Shown: positions 1-8,322 of the stretch, piece by piece
Layout of the letters: every line of letters starts with the position of its first letter
Numbering within the stretch: position 1 is the first letter of the stretch
Assembly: GCA_018882635.1 (NCBI GenBank)
Contig: VERN01000006.1
Coordinates: 1-35,883 of the forward strand
Length of the DNA: 35,883 nucleotides
Source of the DNA: Beijerinckiaceae bacterium
GTDB taxonomy: Bacteria; Pseudomonadota; Alphaproteobacteria; Rhizobiales; Beijerinckiaceae
Direction of reading: 5' to 3'
The notes under the pieces: model-generated
What the model was told of the DNA's origin: nothing
Seen by the model: the letters and a program-made list of their open reading frames with translations, nothing else
The model's database searches: none
Made by a program: the position numbers and the translations under genes

Positions 1-51
1 TCTTACAACCTAAACGGGAACTCTGAGGGTCGGGCTTGTTATCGAGCCTTG

Positions 52-98
52 TCCGGAAAGCGGCGTTGTTTGGTATTGCGTCGCGCCTGCTTTCCGGA
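52..98. repeat. Perfect 10-bp inverted repeat TCCGGAAAGC ... GCTTTCCGGA just downstream of the ion-channel-like gene
   Basis: Direct reading: TCCGGAAAGC at 52-61 and its exact reverse complement at 89-98; no T-tract follows on the minus strand. Confidence 0.75.
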
Positions 99-110
99 TC
101 GCGGCCTTGC

Positions 111-572
111 TCACTTGATCGTCGGCATTCTCAGCGCAGCGATGCGGCCGAGTACAGTCGCCATCACAGCCGTGGACCAAGCGATCATCAAGGGCCCGAC
201 AAGCGATTCAAAGCCGAGAAGAGAGCGGAACCTTTGATCAAAGGTCACATCGTCTGCCCCAAGCGTGGTGTAGGCCGTCAACGAAATGTAGAAAGCGTCC
301 TGAGGATTTGCGACAGCGCCCAGCACCAAAAATGCGAGCGCCCAGAAGATGACTTCTAACACGTGAAACAGCGTCAAAAGGATCACGACCGTTGAGACGA
401 TGATTGTTTCGTCAATCAGGTTGGGCGTTTTTTTCACATGTGTGATCATCGCGTGAGTCACACGATGCGTAATGGAACTGGCAACGGTGTGCAGGAAAAC
501 AGTCACCAATGAGAGAACTAAGATGAGGGGCAGAATGACCGACATCTTGATTTCTAAATTGTTCCAGTCCAT
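111..572 (-). CDS. Small membrane protein, ion-channel (two-TM pore)-like
   Basis: Translation from MDWNNLEIKMSVILPL (internal ATG at 572 preferred over 743); hydrophobic segments flank a pore-like 'FYISLTAYTTLGADDV' motif resembling a K+ channel filter region. Confidence 0.65.
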   Translation of the reverse strand: MDWNNLEIKMSVILPLILVLSLVTVFLHTVASSITHRVTHAMITHVKKTPNLIDETIIVSTVVILLTLFHVLEVIFWALAFLVLGAVANPQDAFYISLTAYTTLGADDVTFDQRFRSLLGFESLVGPLMIAWSTAVMATVLGRIAALRMPTIK

Positions 573-702
573 GGCGGCACAGGTCCTCTGACGGTGCGGC
601 GAAGCGTGTGTTAGATCGATGCATAGAATTTGTGTCGCATCGACGCAATGCGGCTGCGCCCGTTCTGCGATGAGAGGGGTGCAAGAATGAGGGAGAGAGT
701 TG

Positions 703-1212
703 ATGGACCTTAACATCCGTTCCGGCTGGACCCCGGGCCTCATCGGATATACGGCCGCGACCCATGCCCGCTATTACGCACGCGAATGGGGCTTTGGCCC
801 TATCTTCGAGGCCAAAGTTGCTGGGGGCATGGCTGATTTCGTCGCGCGCTATGATCCCTCACGCGATGCACTCTTATGGGCCGCGATTGAGGGCGAGATC
901 GCGGGAACGATTACCATCGATGGGAGTGATCCTGCATTGCCGAAAGGGCAGGCGCATTTGCGCTGGTTCATCGTCTCCGATTCTGCGCGCGGGCTTGGTG
1001 TAGGGCGGCGTCTGTTTAACGCAGCGCTCTCACATCTTGAGGAAGCCGGTTTCTCATCATGTTACCTCACCACTTTTGCCGGTCTTGATCCGGCGCGGCG
1101 GCTTTATGAAAGCGCAGGCTTTGTCTTGCGTGAAGAAGCCGAGGGCGACAATTGGGGCACGCGCGTGACCGAGCAAATGTTCATGCTGGAGCGCAGTCGC
1201 GCTTCAGTTTGA
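703..1212 (+). CDS. GNAT family N-acetyltransferase
   Basis: C-terminal GNAT pattern 'LRWFIVSDSARGLGVGRRLFNAAL...GFSSCYLTTFAGLDPARRLYESAGF'; ATG at 703. Confidence 0.85.
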   Translation: MDLNIRSGWTPGLIGYTAATHARYYAREWGFGPIFEAKVAGGMADFVARYDPSRDALLWAAIEGEIAGTITIDGSDPALPKGQAHLRWFIVSDSARGLGVGRRLFNAALSHLEEAGFSSCYLTTFAGLDPARRLYESAGFVLREEAEGDNWGTRVTEQMFMLERSRASV

Positions 1213-1233
1213 ATCCTGCTGATTTGGGTGTCC

Positions 1234-2292
1234 TCAGGCGAGCACGACGATTTCATCGCTGTTGAAATGCAGCGCAATGGCATCGCCGCGCGACCAGGCT
1301 GGCGCGCCCGTCTGGTTGAACGTGTCGACCGACAAGATATGATCACCGCAACGGGCCTTGATCCGGACAATGGCACCGAGAAACTGCACATCGACGATTG
1401 TGCAGGGCAACGCATTCGCTGCAGGCTCAGCCGGGTTGATGGCGAGCGCTTCGGGGCGCAAAGCCACCATGCATGATGCGGATGGGGGGAGGCGATCAAG
1501 GCCGCTCGCCACACGCACACGATGTCCAGCCAGTGTGATGATACCGTTTGCGGGATCTTCGACCTGCGCCTCAAGCATGTTCAACGTGCCGACGAAGGAG
1601 GCGACAAAACGTGTTTTCGGATGATTGTAAATCATATGAGGCGTGCCGATTTGCTCGGCGCGCCCGTCATTCATGACAACGACGCGATCAGACATTGACA
1701 GCGCTTCTTCTTGATCATGCGTTACGAAGATTGTTGTGATGCCGAGTTCCTGCTGCAAGGCCCGGATTTCTTCACGCAAGGAAACGCGAATTTTAGCATC
1801 GAGCGCTGATAAGGGTTCATCGAGCAGAAGCACTTGCGGCTTGACGGCGAGCGCGCGCGCAAGGGCGACACGCTGCTGCTGGCCGCCCGATAGCTGATAG
1901 GGATAACGCTTCGCAAGATCAGGCAATTTGATCAGGGCCAGCATTTCTGTAACCCGCGCCTCGATGGCCGCTTGCGGCATATTGGCGATCTTCATACCGA
2001 AGGCGATGTTGTCAGCAACATTCATGTTGGGGAATAACGCATAGGCCTGAAACACCATGCCGACATTGCGTTCGGCGGGGCGTTTGCGCGTGATGTCGGC
2101 GCCATCAATAATGATGTGACCTGCGCTCGGCGTTTCAAACCCCGCAATCATCCGCAGAACGGTGGTCTTGCCGCAGCCCGAAGGGCCGAGGAGCGAAATG
2201 AATTCGCCGCGTTCGACCGCGAGATCAAAGCCGTGCACCACAGTGGTGGAGCCAAACCGCTTCACGAGGCCAGAGAGGGTCAGAAAAGACAT
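1234..2292 (-). CDS. ABC transporter ATP-binding protein (PotA-type)
   Basis: Walker A GPSGCGKTT, signature LSGGQQQRVALARAL, Walker B VLLLDEPLSALD, C-terminal TOBE-like region. Confidence 0.95.
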   Translation of the reverse strand: MSFLTLSGLVKRFGSTTVVHGFDLAVERGEFISLLGPSGCGKTTVLRMIAGFETPSAGHIIIDGADITRKRPAERNVGMVFQAYALFPNMNVADNIAFGMKIANMPQAAIEARVTEMLALIKLPDLAKRYPYQLSGGQQQRVALARALAVKPQVLLLDEPLSALDAKIRVSLREEIRALQQELGITTIFVTHDQEEALSMSDRVVVMNDGRAEQIGTPHMIYNHPKTRFVASFVGTLNMLEAQVEDPANGIITLAGHRVRVASGLDRLPPSASCMVALRPEALAINPAEPAANALPCTIVDVQFLGAIVRIKARCGDHILSVDTFNQTGAPAWSRGDAIALHFNSDEIVVLA

Positions 2293-2301
2293 TGGTTTTT
2301 C

Positions 2302-3102
2302 TCAGCGTGTGTCAGTCGCGGGCATACGCACGCCGCGGCCGAAGAGCTGCATCAGGCCCATGCAGGCCCATGTGACAAGGAAGGCCATGATGGCCAGCGC
2401 AGATGGTTCATAGGCGCGGTTGGCGCCGATCAATTGCAAATAGGGGCCAAAGGCCGGTCGGTTCAACAAGGCCGCAAATGTGAATTCGCCAATGACGATG
2501 GCGAAGGTTAGAAACGCACCACTCAACACAGCCGCACGTATATTCGGCAAGATGACGTGCGCGAGAATGGTGAATGTGTTCGCGCCCAACGATTCAGCTG
2601 ATTCAGTCAGGGTACGAACATCGATTGCTTGCAGGCCTGTATCGATCGCTCGGTAGAGATAGGGCAAGGCGAGTGTGACATAGCCGAACATCAAAAGGGC
2701 GTCGGTGCCAAGCGATGTATCGGTGAGCGGGATCAAGGATGATGAATTGAAGATCCGCAGATAACCGAACACAATCACGATCGCGGGAATAACAAGCGGC
2801 AGAAGTGTGATGAACTCAATCAACGGCCGCAGTTGGGGTGCGCGCAAACGCACCCAATAGGCGGTGGGCACAACGATAATGAGCCCAACAGCGATTGTGG
2901 CGAGCGCTTGTGTCACGGAATAGGAAAATGAATCGCGGAAGCGCGGATCCGAAAACACGACCCGATAGGCCTCAAACGAATATTCTCCCCGCTTGAGGCG
3001 GAGAGAGAATTCGAATGTCGCAATCAAGGGCAGCAGGAAATAAAGGGTGCCAATGATCATGGCGATCCATGCGCCGATGCGGCTCTCTCTCATTTCACCC
3101 AC
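2302..3102 (-). CDS. ABC transporter permease
   Basis: Multi-TM protein with inner-membrane permease signature region 'ESAESLGANTFTILAHVILPNIRAAVLSG'; adjacent to the ATPase. Confidence 0.92.
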   Translation of the reverse strand: MGEMRESRIGAWIAMIIGTLYFLLPLIATFEFSLRLKRGEYSFEAYRVVFSDPRFRDSFSYSVTQALATIAVGLIIVVPTAYWVRLRAPQLRPLIEFITLLPLVIPAIVIVFGYLRIFNSSSLIPLTDTSLGTDALLMFGYVTLALPYLYRAIDTGLQAIDVRTLTESAESLGANTFTILAHVILPNIRAAVLSGAFLTFAIVIGEFTFAALLNRPAFGPYLQLIGANRAYEPSALAIMAFLVTWACMGLMQLFGRGVRMPATDTR

Positions 3103-3995
3103 CTTTCACTCCAAGTGCGGAGCCAGATATAGGCAAGGTTGGAGAGCGCTGTAATCACGATCATGCCGAGCGCGAGCGCATAGCCGAGATTGGGATTGTG
3201 CAGCACATCGCCCCGGATTTGAGCAAATAGCAGGATCGGCACAATGTTGAGGGAGGACCCCGTCAACGCATAGGCTGTGGCCACGGCGCCAAACGCGTTA
3301 GCGAACAACAAAAGAACTGCACCCAGCAGGCTCGGCCATAAAATGGGAATCGCTACGCGCAACCAATATTGCAGCGATGAGGCGCCAAGTATCGATGCCG
3401 CTTCACGCCATTCTTTTTTCAAACCGTCGAGAGCGGGCGTGAGGATCAGCACCATCAGCGGAATTTGAAAATAGAGATAGGTGATCGTTAGCCCCCAAAA
3501 GCTGAGGATCGTAAAACCTGTGTGATACAAATTGAAATCGAACAATTGCACTAACAAAGTCGTCACGAGGCCGGTGCGGCCCAGCGTGGCGATGAATGCA
3601 AAAGCCAGAGGCACGCCGGCGAAATTTGAAGCGACGCCGGAAAATGTGGTCAGCGTCGGTCTGATCCAGCGCGGCAATCCACCCGACACAGCGGCATAAG
3701 CCAAGGCAAATCCCATCACACCGCCGAGCAAGGCTGATGCGGCGCTGATGCGAATGCTAAGCCAATAGGCATTGAGGATTGAGGGTTGGGTGAGGCTGGC
3801 GAGATTATCGAGCGTGAATTCGCCTTGCGCATTCTGGAAGGCGCCGACGACGAGCGTCGTGGTCGGCCACAGCAAAAACAGAAACGCAAAAACCAGAAAC
3901 GGCGCAACCCCGAGCCATGCCATGGGCGAGATTGCGGCGCGGGTGCGCGCGCTTTGTCCCATGGTTGGCGTCGTCGCGGTCAAATCAACATCCAA
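3090..3995 (-). CDS. ABC transporter permease
   Basis: Multi-TM protein with 'REAASILGASSLQYWLRVAIPILWPSLLGA' EAA-type loop; overlaps the next permease by 13 bp. Confidence 0.92.
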   Translation of the reverse strand: MDVDLTATTPTMGQSARTRAAISPMAWLGVAPFLVFAFLFLLWPTTTLVVGAFQNAQGEFTLDNLASLTQPSILNAYWLSIRISAASALLGGVMGFALAYAAVSGGLPRWIRPTLTTFSGVASNFAGVPLAFAFIATLGRTGLVTTLLVQLFDFNLYHTGFTILSFWGLTITYLYFQIPLMVLILTPALDGLKKEWREAASILGASSLQYWLRVAIPILWPSLLGAVLLLFANAFGAVATAYALTGSSLNIVPILLFAQIRGDVLHNPNLGYALALGMIVITALSNLAYIWLRTWSERWVK

Positions 3996-4003
3996 GATTG
4001 AGG

Positions 4004-4030
4004 ATCCGCCCCGGTTTTGCCGGGGCGGAT
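4004..4030 (-). repeat. Intercistronic hairpin, 11-bp perfect stem (ATCCGCCCCGG-TTTTG-CCGGGGCGGAT)
   Basis: Exact inverted repeat read at 4004-4014 / 4020-4030, between the binding-protein and permease genes; no U-tract on the minus-strand transcript. Confidence 0.85.
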
Positions 4031-4035
4031 GTGTC

Positions 4036-5145
4036 TTACTTCGTCACATTGGCGCCGACAACGGCATCCCATTTTTTCGTGATGACGTCTTTTGAGGCTG
4101 CCTGTTCCTCAAGTGTCGGGAATTTCGCCTTGGTGTAGGATTCGGCCGGGGGCAGCTTATCCAGCAATTCCTTCGGCACTTTGTTGTTGGCGAGCAGATC
4201 GTTGAAGCGGATCGGGTGGCAATAGCCCTTCAGCCAACCCAATTGGCCTTCGTCGGAATAGAGATATTCCATCCAGAGTTTGGCGGCGTTCGGGTTCGGC
4301 GCATAGGCACTGATGGCCTGAACATACACACCGGCGACAATGCCCGATTTCGGCACAACGACTTCAACCTTCGGATTGCCCTTCAGCGTGTCGCGGTCAG
4401 CAAGCGCATTATAATCCCAACGCACGAGGATTGGTGTTGCGCCCTGCGCCAGTGATGCGGCCTTGCCAATCACCGGCACGAAATTGCCCTTCTTGTTCAG
4501 ATCGGCAAAGAAGGCGAGGCCCGCTTCACCGGTTTTGGCGGCATCACCGCCGCCCGTTGCAGCAAGGCCCGCGGCGTAGACGCCTTGCACGGCTTGTGAG
4601 GAGACGCGTGGATCGCCTGCAAGCGCGACTGAGTTCTTGTATTCAGGTTTCAGTAGATCAGACCAATCCCGCGGGATGTTTTTGATCAGATCAGCATTCA
4701 CCTGGAAGGTCAGCACGCCGTAATAGTCGCCATACCAATGGCCATCGGCATCCTTCAGGTCGTTTGGAATCGTGTCCCATGTCGCGACCTTGTAGGGCAT
4801 CAGCAGGCCTTCGGCCTTAGCTGAGGGGCCAAAGGACAGGCCCACATCGATCACATCAGGGGCCTGCGGCCCCTTATTGCCCTTATTGGCTTTGATCGCC
4901 TCGATTTCGTCGCCTGATCCGGCGTCCGGGTTCAACTCATTCACTTTAAGGCCGTATTTGGCCTTAAAGCCATCGATCAAGGCGCCATAGCCGCACCAAT
5001 CACGCGGCAGCGCGATGACATTGAGCTGGCCTTCCTTTTTGGCGGCCGCAATCAATTCATCGAGTTTCGCGGTCTGTGCCGAGGCCGGGATGGCGCTGAA
5101 AGCAAGTGTAGCGACGCTGGCAAACAGGGTCTGGCGCAAGGTCAT
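4036..5145 (-). CDS. ABC transporter extracellular substrate-binding protein
   Basis: Signal peptide MTLRQTLFASVATLAFSAIPASAQ, then a periplasmic binding-protein-like sequence (AAKKEGQLNVIALP...); located with cognate permeases. Start 5145 preferred over 5163. Confidence 0.92.
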   Translation of the reverse strand: MTLRQTLFASVATLAFSAIPASAQTAKLDELIAAAKKEGQLNVIALPRDWCGYGALIDGFKAKYGLKVNELNPDAGSGDEIEAIKANKGNKGPQAPDVIDVGLSFGPSAKAEGLLMPYKVATWDTIPNDLKDADGHWYGDYYGVLTFQVNADLIKNIPRDWSDLLKPEYKNSVALAGDPRVSSQAVQGVYAAGLAATGGGDAAKTGEAGLAFFADLNKKGNFVPVIGKAASLAQGATPILVRWDYNALADRDTLKGNPKVEVVVPKSGIVAGVYVQAISAYAPNPNAAKLWMEYLYSDEGQLGWLKGYCHPIRFNDLLANNKVPKELLDKLPPAESYTKAKFPTLEEQAASKDVITKKWDAVVGANVTK

Positions 5146-5245
5146 AACGGGTCTCTCTCTCACGGTGCTGGCTGGCGCAGTCCGCCGGCAGGCAGACTGT
5201 CAAAGGTTGCTTCTCAGCGCTAGACGACAGTTCTGTGACAAGAGA

Positions 5246-5257
5246 GGTGTGCACACC
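5246..5257. promoter_or_regulatory. 12-bp perfect palindrome GGTGTGCACACC in the divergent intergenic region (possible operator)
   Basis: Direct reading; lies between the divergent binding-protein and fhs genes. Confidence 0.35.
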
Positions 5258-5313
5258 CGAATTGCGTCACCTTGCCCCGCTTTTCCTGCGGATGGCGCGT
5301 TAGCGAGGTTTGA

Positions 5314-5335
5314 CTCTGGTGAGCCCCTGCCAGAG
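5314..5335 (+). repeat. Hairpin in the fhs leader (CTCTGGTG-AGCCCC-TGCCAGAG)
   Basis: 6 Watson-Crick plus 2 wobble pairs read directly. Confidence 0.4.
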
Positions 5336-5353
5336 CATCCATCAGCGACCTAG

Positions 5354-5377
5354 CCGGCTTTCGCTGGGTTGAGCCGG
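5354..5377 (+). promoter_or_regulatory. Hairpin overlapping the fhs ribosome-binding site (CCGGCT ... AGCCGG)
   Basis: CCGGCT 5354-5359 pairs with AGCCGG 5372-5377; the 3' arm overlaps the GGAG Shine-Dalgarno at 5376-5379 before ATG 5385. Confidence 0.4.
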
Positions 5378-5384
5378 AGTGAGC

Positions 5385-7058
5385 ATGCCAACAGATATCG
5401 AAATTGCACGCGAAGCGCGCATGGAGCCAATTGCCACCATCGCCACGCGGGCCGGCATCCCTGTGGATGCTGTGTCGCCCTATGGCCGGTCAATCGGGAA
5501 AGTTGATCTCGATTACATCGCCGGGCTCGACGGGCGGGCGGATGGCAAGCTCATTTTGGTGACGGCGATCAACCCGACCCCGGCCGGGGAGGGCAAGACC
5601 ACCACGACTGTCGGCCTTGGCGATGCGCTTAATCGTATCGGCCAGAAGACGATGATCTGCCTGCGTGAACCCTCGCTGGGCCCGTGCTTCGGTGTAAAGG
5701 GCGGGGCTGCCGGAGGCGGTTATGCGCAGATCGTGCCGATGGAGCAGATCAATCTGCATTTCACCGGCGATTTTCACGCCATCACTGCCGCGCATAATCT
5801 GCTCGCGGCCATGCTCGACAATCATATTTATTGGGGCAATGCGCTCGGCATCGATACGCGGCGCGTGCAGTTCCGCCGTGTCCTCGACATGAATGATCGC
5901 GCCTTGCGCTCTATTGTCTCTTCGTTGGGCGGCGTCAGTAATGGTTATCCGCGCGAAGATGGTTTTGACATTACCGTTGCCTCTGAGGTGATGGCCGTCT
6001 TCTGTTTGGCGCGCGATCTCGACGATCTCGAAGAGCGTCTCGGCAAGATTGTCGTCGCCTATCGCCGCGACAAGAGTGCGGTGACGGCTGCAGATTTAAA
6101 AGCCGCAGGCGCGATGGCCGTTTTGCTGAAAGATGCGTTTGCGCCTAACTTGGTGCAGACCCTCGAAAATAATCCGGCGTTTGTGCATGGTGGTCCGTTT
6201 GCCAATATTGCGCATGGGTGCAATTCGCTGATTGCGACACGCACGGCGCTGAAACTTGCCGATTACGTCGTCACGGAAGCCGGGTTCGGCGCGGATCTTG
6301 GAGCGGAAAAATTCTTCGATATCAAATGTCGCAAGGGCGGTTTGCAGCCTGCTGCGGCGGTGCTTGTTGCGACTGTGCGCGCGCTGAAGATGAATGGTGG
6401 CGTCGCGAAGGATCAATTGGGCGCTGAAAATTTACCGGCGCTGGAAAAAGGCATCGTCAACCTTGGTCGCCATATCGAAAATGTGCGCAAGTTCGGCGTG
6501 CCGGTGATTGTCGCAATCAATCATTTCACTAGCGATACTGAGGCTGAAACGGCTTTCATTCAGCAATGGTGCCAAACGCATTATGGCGTCGAAGCCGTCA
6601 TCTGTCGCCATTGGGCCGAAGGTTCTGCAGGCACCGAACAATTGGCGCATAAAGTGGTCGCGCTGATCGATAAGGGCGACGCGAAATTTGCACCGCTCTA
6701 TCCTGATTCACTGTCGCTCTGGGATAAGATGCGTCAGGTTGCGCGCGAGGTTTATCGTGCGGCTGATATCAGTGCTGATGCCAAAGTGCGCGATCACATC
6801 GCCGAGATTGAGGCGGCAGGTTATGGCTCGCTTCCGGTGTGTGTGGCCAAGACCCAATATTCCTTCTCGACTGATCCGGCGCTCCGCGGCGCGCCGACCG
6901 ATCACATCGTGCATGTGCGCGAGGTGCGTCTGTCGGCCGGTGCGGGTTTCGTTGTCATGATTTGCGGGGAAATCATGACTATGCCGGGCCTGCCGCGTGT
7001 GCCGGCGGCTGAGCATATTCATCTTGATGCCGATGGACGGATTGAAGGGCTCTTTTAA
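5385..7058 (+). CDS. fhs: Formate--tetrahydrofolate ligase
   Basis: FTHFS motifs: '[23 protein letters not shown]', '[47 protein letters not shown]', '[11 protein letters not shown]'. Confidence 0.97.
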   Translation: MPTDIEIAREARMEPIATIATRAGIPVDAVSPYGRSIGKVDLDYIAGLDGRADGKLILVTAINPTPAGEGKTTTTVGLGDALNRIGQKTMICLREPSLGPCFGVKGGAAGGGYAQIVPMEQINLHFTGDFHAITAAHNLLAAMLDNHIYWGNALGIDTRRVQFRRVLDMNDRALRSIVSSLGGVSNGYPREDGFDITVASEVMAVFCLARDLDDLEERLGKIVVAYRRDKSAVTAADLKAAGAMAVLLKDAFAPNLVQTLENNPAFVHGGPFANIAHGCNSLIATRTALKLADYVVTEAGFGADLGAEKFFDIKCRKGGLQPAAAVLVATVRALKMNGGVAKDQLGAENLPALEKGIVNLGRHIENVRKFGVPVIVAINHFTSDTEAETAFIQQWCQTHYGVEAVICRHWAEGSAGTEQLAHKVVALIDKGDAKFAPLYPDSLSLWDKMRQVAREVYRAADISADAKVRDHIAEIEAAGYGSLPVCVAKTQYSFSTDPALRGAPTDHIVHVREVRLSAGAGFVVMICGEIMTMPGLPRVPAAEHIHLDADGRIEGLF

Positions 7059-8150
7059 TCACACAACCACAGTGACGCGCTCGGCGGCGCGGGTGAGCGC
7101 GGTATAAAGCCATTGCGTGCGGTTTTCACGGAACGCCCAGCTCTCGTCGAATAACAGCACATTATCCCATTGCGAGCCTTGCGCTTTGTGCACGGTGAGC
7201 GCGTAGCCATAATCAAACTCATCGGAACCGCGCCGGAGTGCAAACGGGACTTCATCATTCTCGCCGATGAAGAATTCGCGGTGAACGCCGACCTTGACCG
7301 ATTTGCCGCCATCTTCTGGCGTCAGCAGCAATTGCACCAATTCCTTTTTGAAGCCGCGGAGCGCTTTGACACTCCATAAGCCGCCATTGAGTAAGCCGCG
7401 TGTCTTATCGTTGCGCAAGCAAACAAGCTTGTCGCCAGCGGCGGGCATTGGGTCGCGCAGGCCCATCAATTCGCGGACGCGTTTGTTGTAAAGGCGGCGG
7501 GTGCGGTTGCGACCCACCAGAATTTGATCGACCGCCAGAGCGAGGGTTGCGTCGATGCCCTCGCGGCCCACCACGCGGCTATCGCCATAGGTGCCGCGCT
7601 GGAGCGACTCGCCTTCACGCACTGCCATTGAGAGGCGGATGATGGGGTTGTCGGCGGCTTGGCGATGAATCTCGGTCAGCATCAGATCAGGCTCGGCCTC
7701 GGTGAAGAAGCCGCCGCCACGCACCGGCGGAAGCTGACCGGGGTCGCCCAACACCAGAACCTTGGTGCCGAAGGAGAGCAGATCGCGGCCTAGCTCTTCG
7801 TCCACCATCGAGCATTCGTCGATGATGATCAGGTCGGCTTTACCCACCGAACTATCGCGATTGAGCACAAAGGTGGGGCTTTCGCCTTCTTCGGCCCGGG
7901 GGCGGTAAATGAGGCTGTGGATGGTCTGGGCATCCGTGCAGCCGCGTTGGCGCAGCACATGGGCGGCCTTGCCAGTATAGGCCGCAAAGAGCACATCGCC
8001 GTCCTGATCTTCCGCAATATGGCGCGCAAGCGTTGTTTTGCCGGTGCCAGCATAGCCAAACAAACGGAACACTTGCGGGCTACGCCGATCGGCGAGCCAG
8101 GCTGAGACGGCGCGCAGCGCGCGATCTTGTTCGGCCGACCATGTGCTCAT
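7059..8150 (-). CDS. RecD/Dda-like ATP-dependent DNA helicase (AAA ATPase with UvrD_C_2-type C-terminus)
   Basis: Walker A GYAGTGKTT, 'LIIIDECSMVDEEL', 'VLGDPGQLPPV', C-terminal 'YGYALTVHKAQGSQWDNVLLFDE...WLYTALTRA'. Confidence 0.9.
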   Translation of the reverse strand: MSTWSAEQDRALRAVSAWLADRRSPQVFRLFGYAGTGKTTLARHIAEDQDGDVLFAAYTGKAAHVLRQRGCTDAQTIHSLIYRPRAEEGESPTFVLNRDSSVGKADLIIIDECSMVDEELGRDLLSFGTKVLVLGDPGQLPPVRGGGFFTEAEPDLMLTEIHRQAADNPIIRLSMAVREGESLQRGTYGDSRVVGREGIDATLALAVDQILVGRNRTRRLYNKRVRELMGLRDPMPAAGDKLVCLRNDKTRGLLNGGLWSVKALRGFKKELVQLLLTPEDGGKSVKVGVHREFFIGENDEVPFALRRGSDEFDYGYALTVHKAQGSQWDNVLLFDESWAFRENRTQWLYTALTRAAERVTVVV

Positions 8151-8176
8151 GAATTCGACCTTAGTGTGAATAATTG

Positions 8177-8190
8177 TTGACAGAAATCAA
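8177..8190. promoter_or_regulatory. FNR/FixK-type box TTGAC-AGAA-ATCAA upstream of ccoN
   Basis: TTGA-N6-TCAA dyad in the ccoN/helicase divergent intergenic region, about 133 bp before the ccoN ATG; matches the general FNR/FixK consensus TTGAT-N4-ATCAA with one mismatch. Confidence 0.75.
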
Positions 8191-8322
8191 AGATTTCGTC
8201 GCCCGGCATACGCATTTCTCCTTGCGGATTTGCCCGAAGTTTGCCGCAGCCGGTTTGCGAGTAGTTTCGGCGCGAGAATCCGCAGATTTCACAAGGCAAG
8301 CCGAGCCGCAAGGGGGTGCCTC

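Noticed and set aside
230-245. 16-bp perfect palindrome ACCTTTGATCAAAGGT
   Set aside because: Lies inside the channel-like CDS, coding for T-F-D-Q-R on the minus strand; no intergenic context, most likely coincidental.
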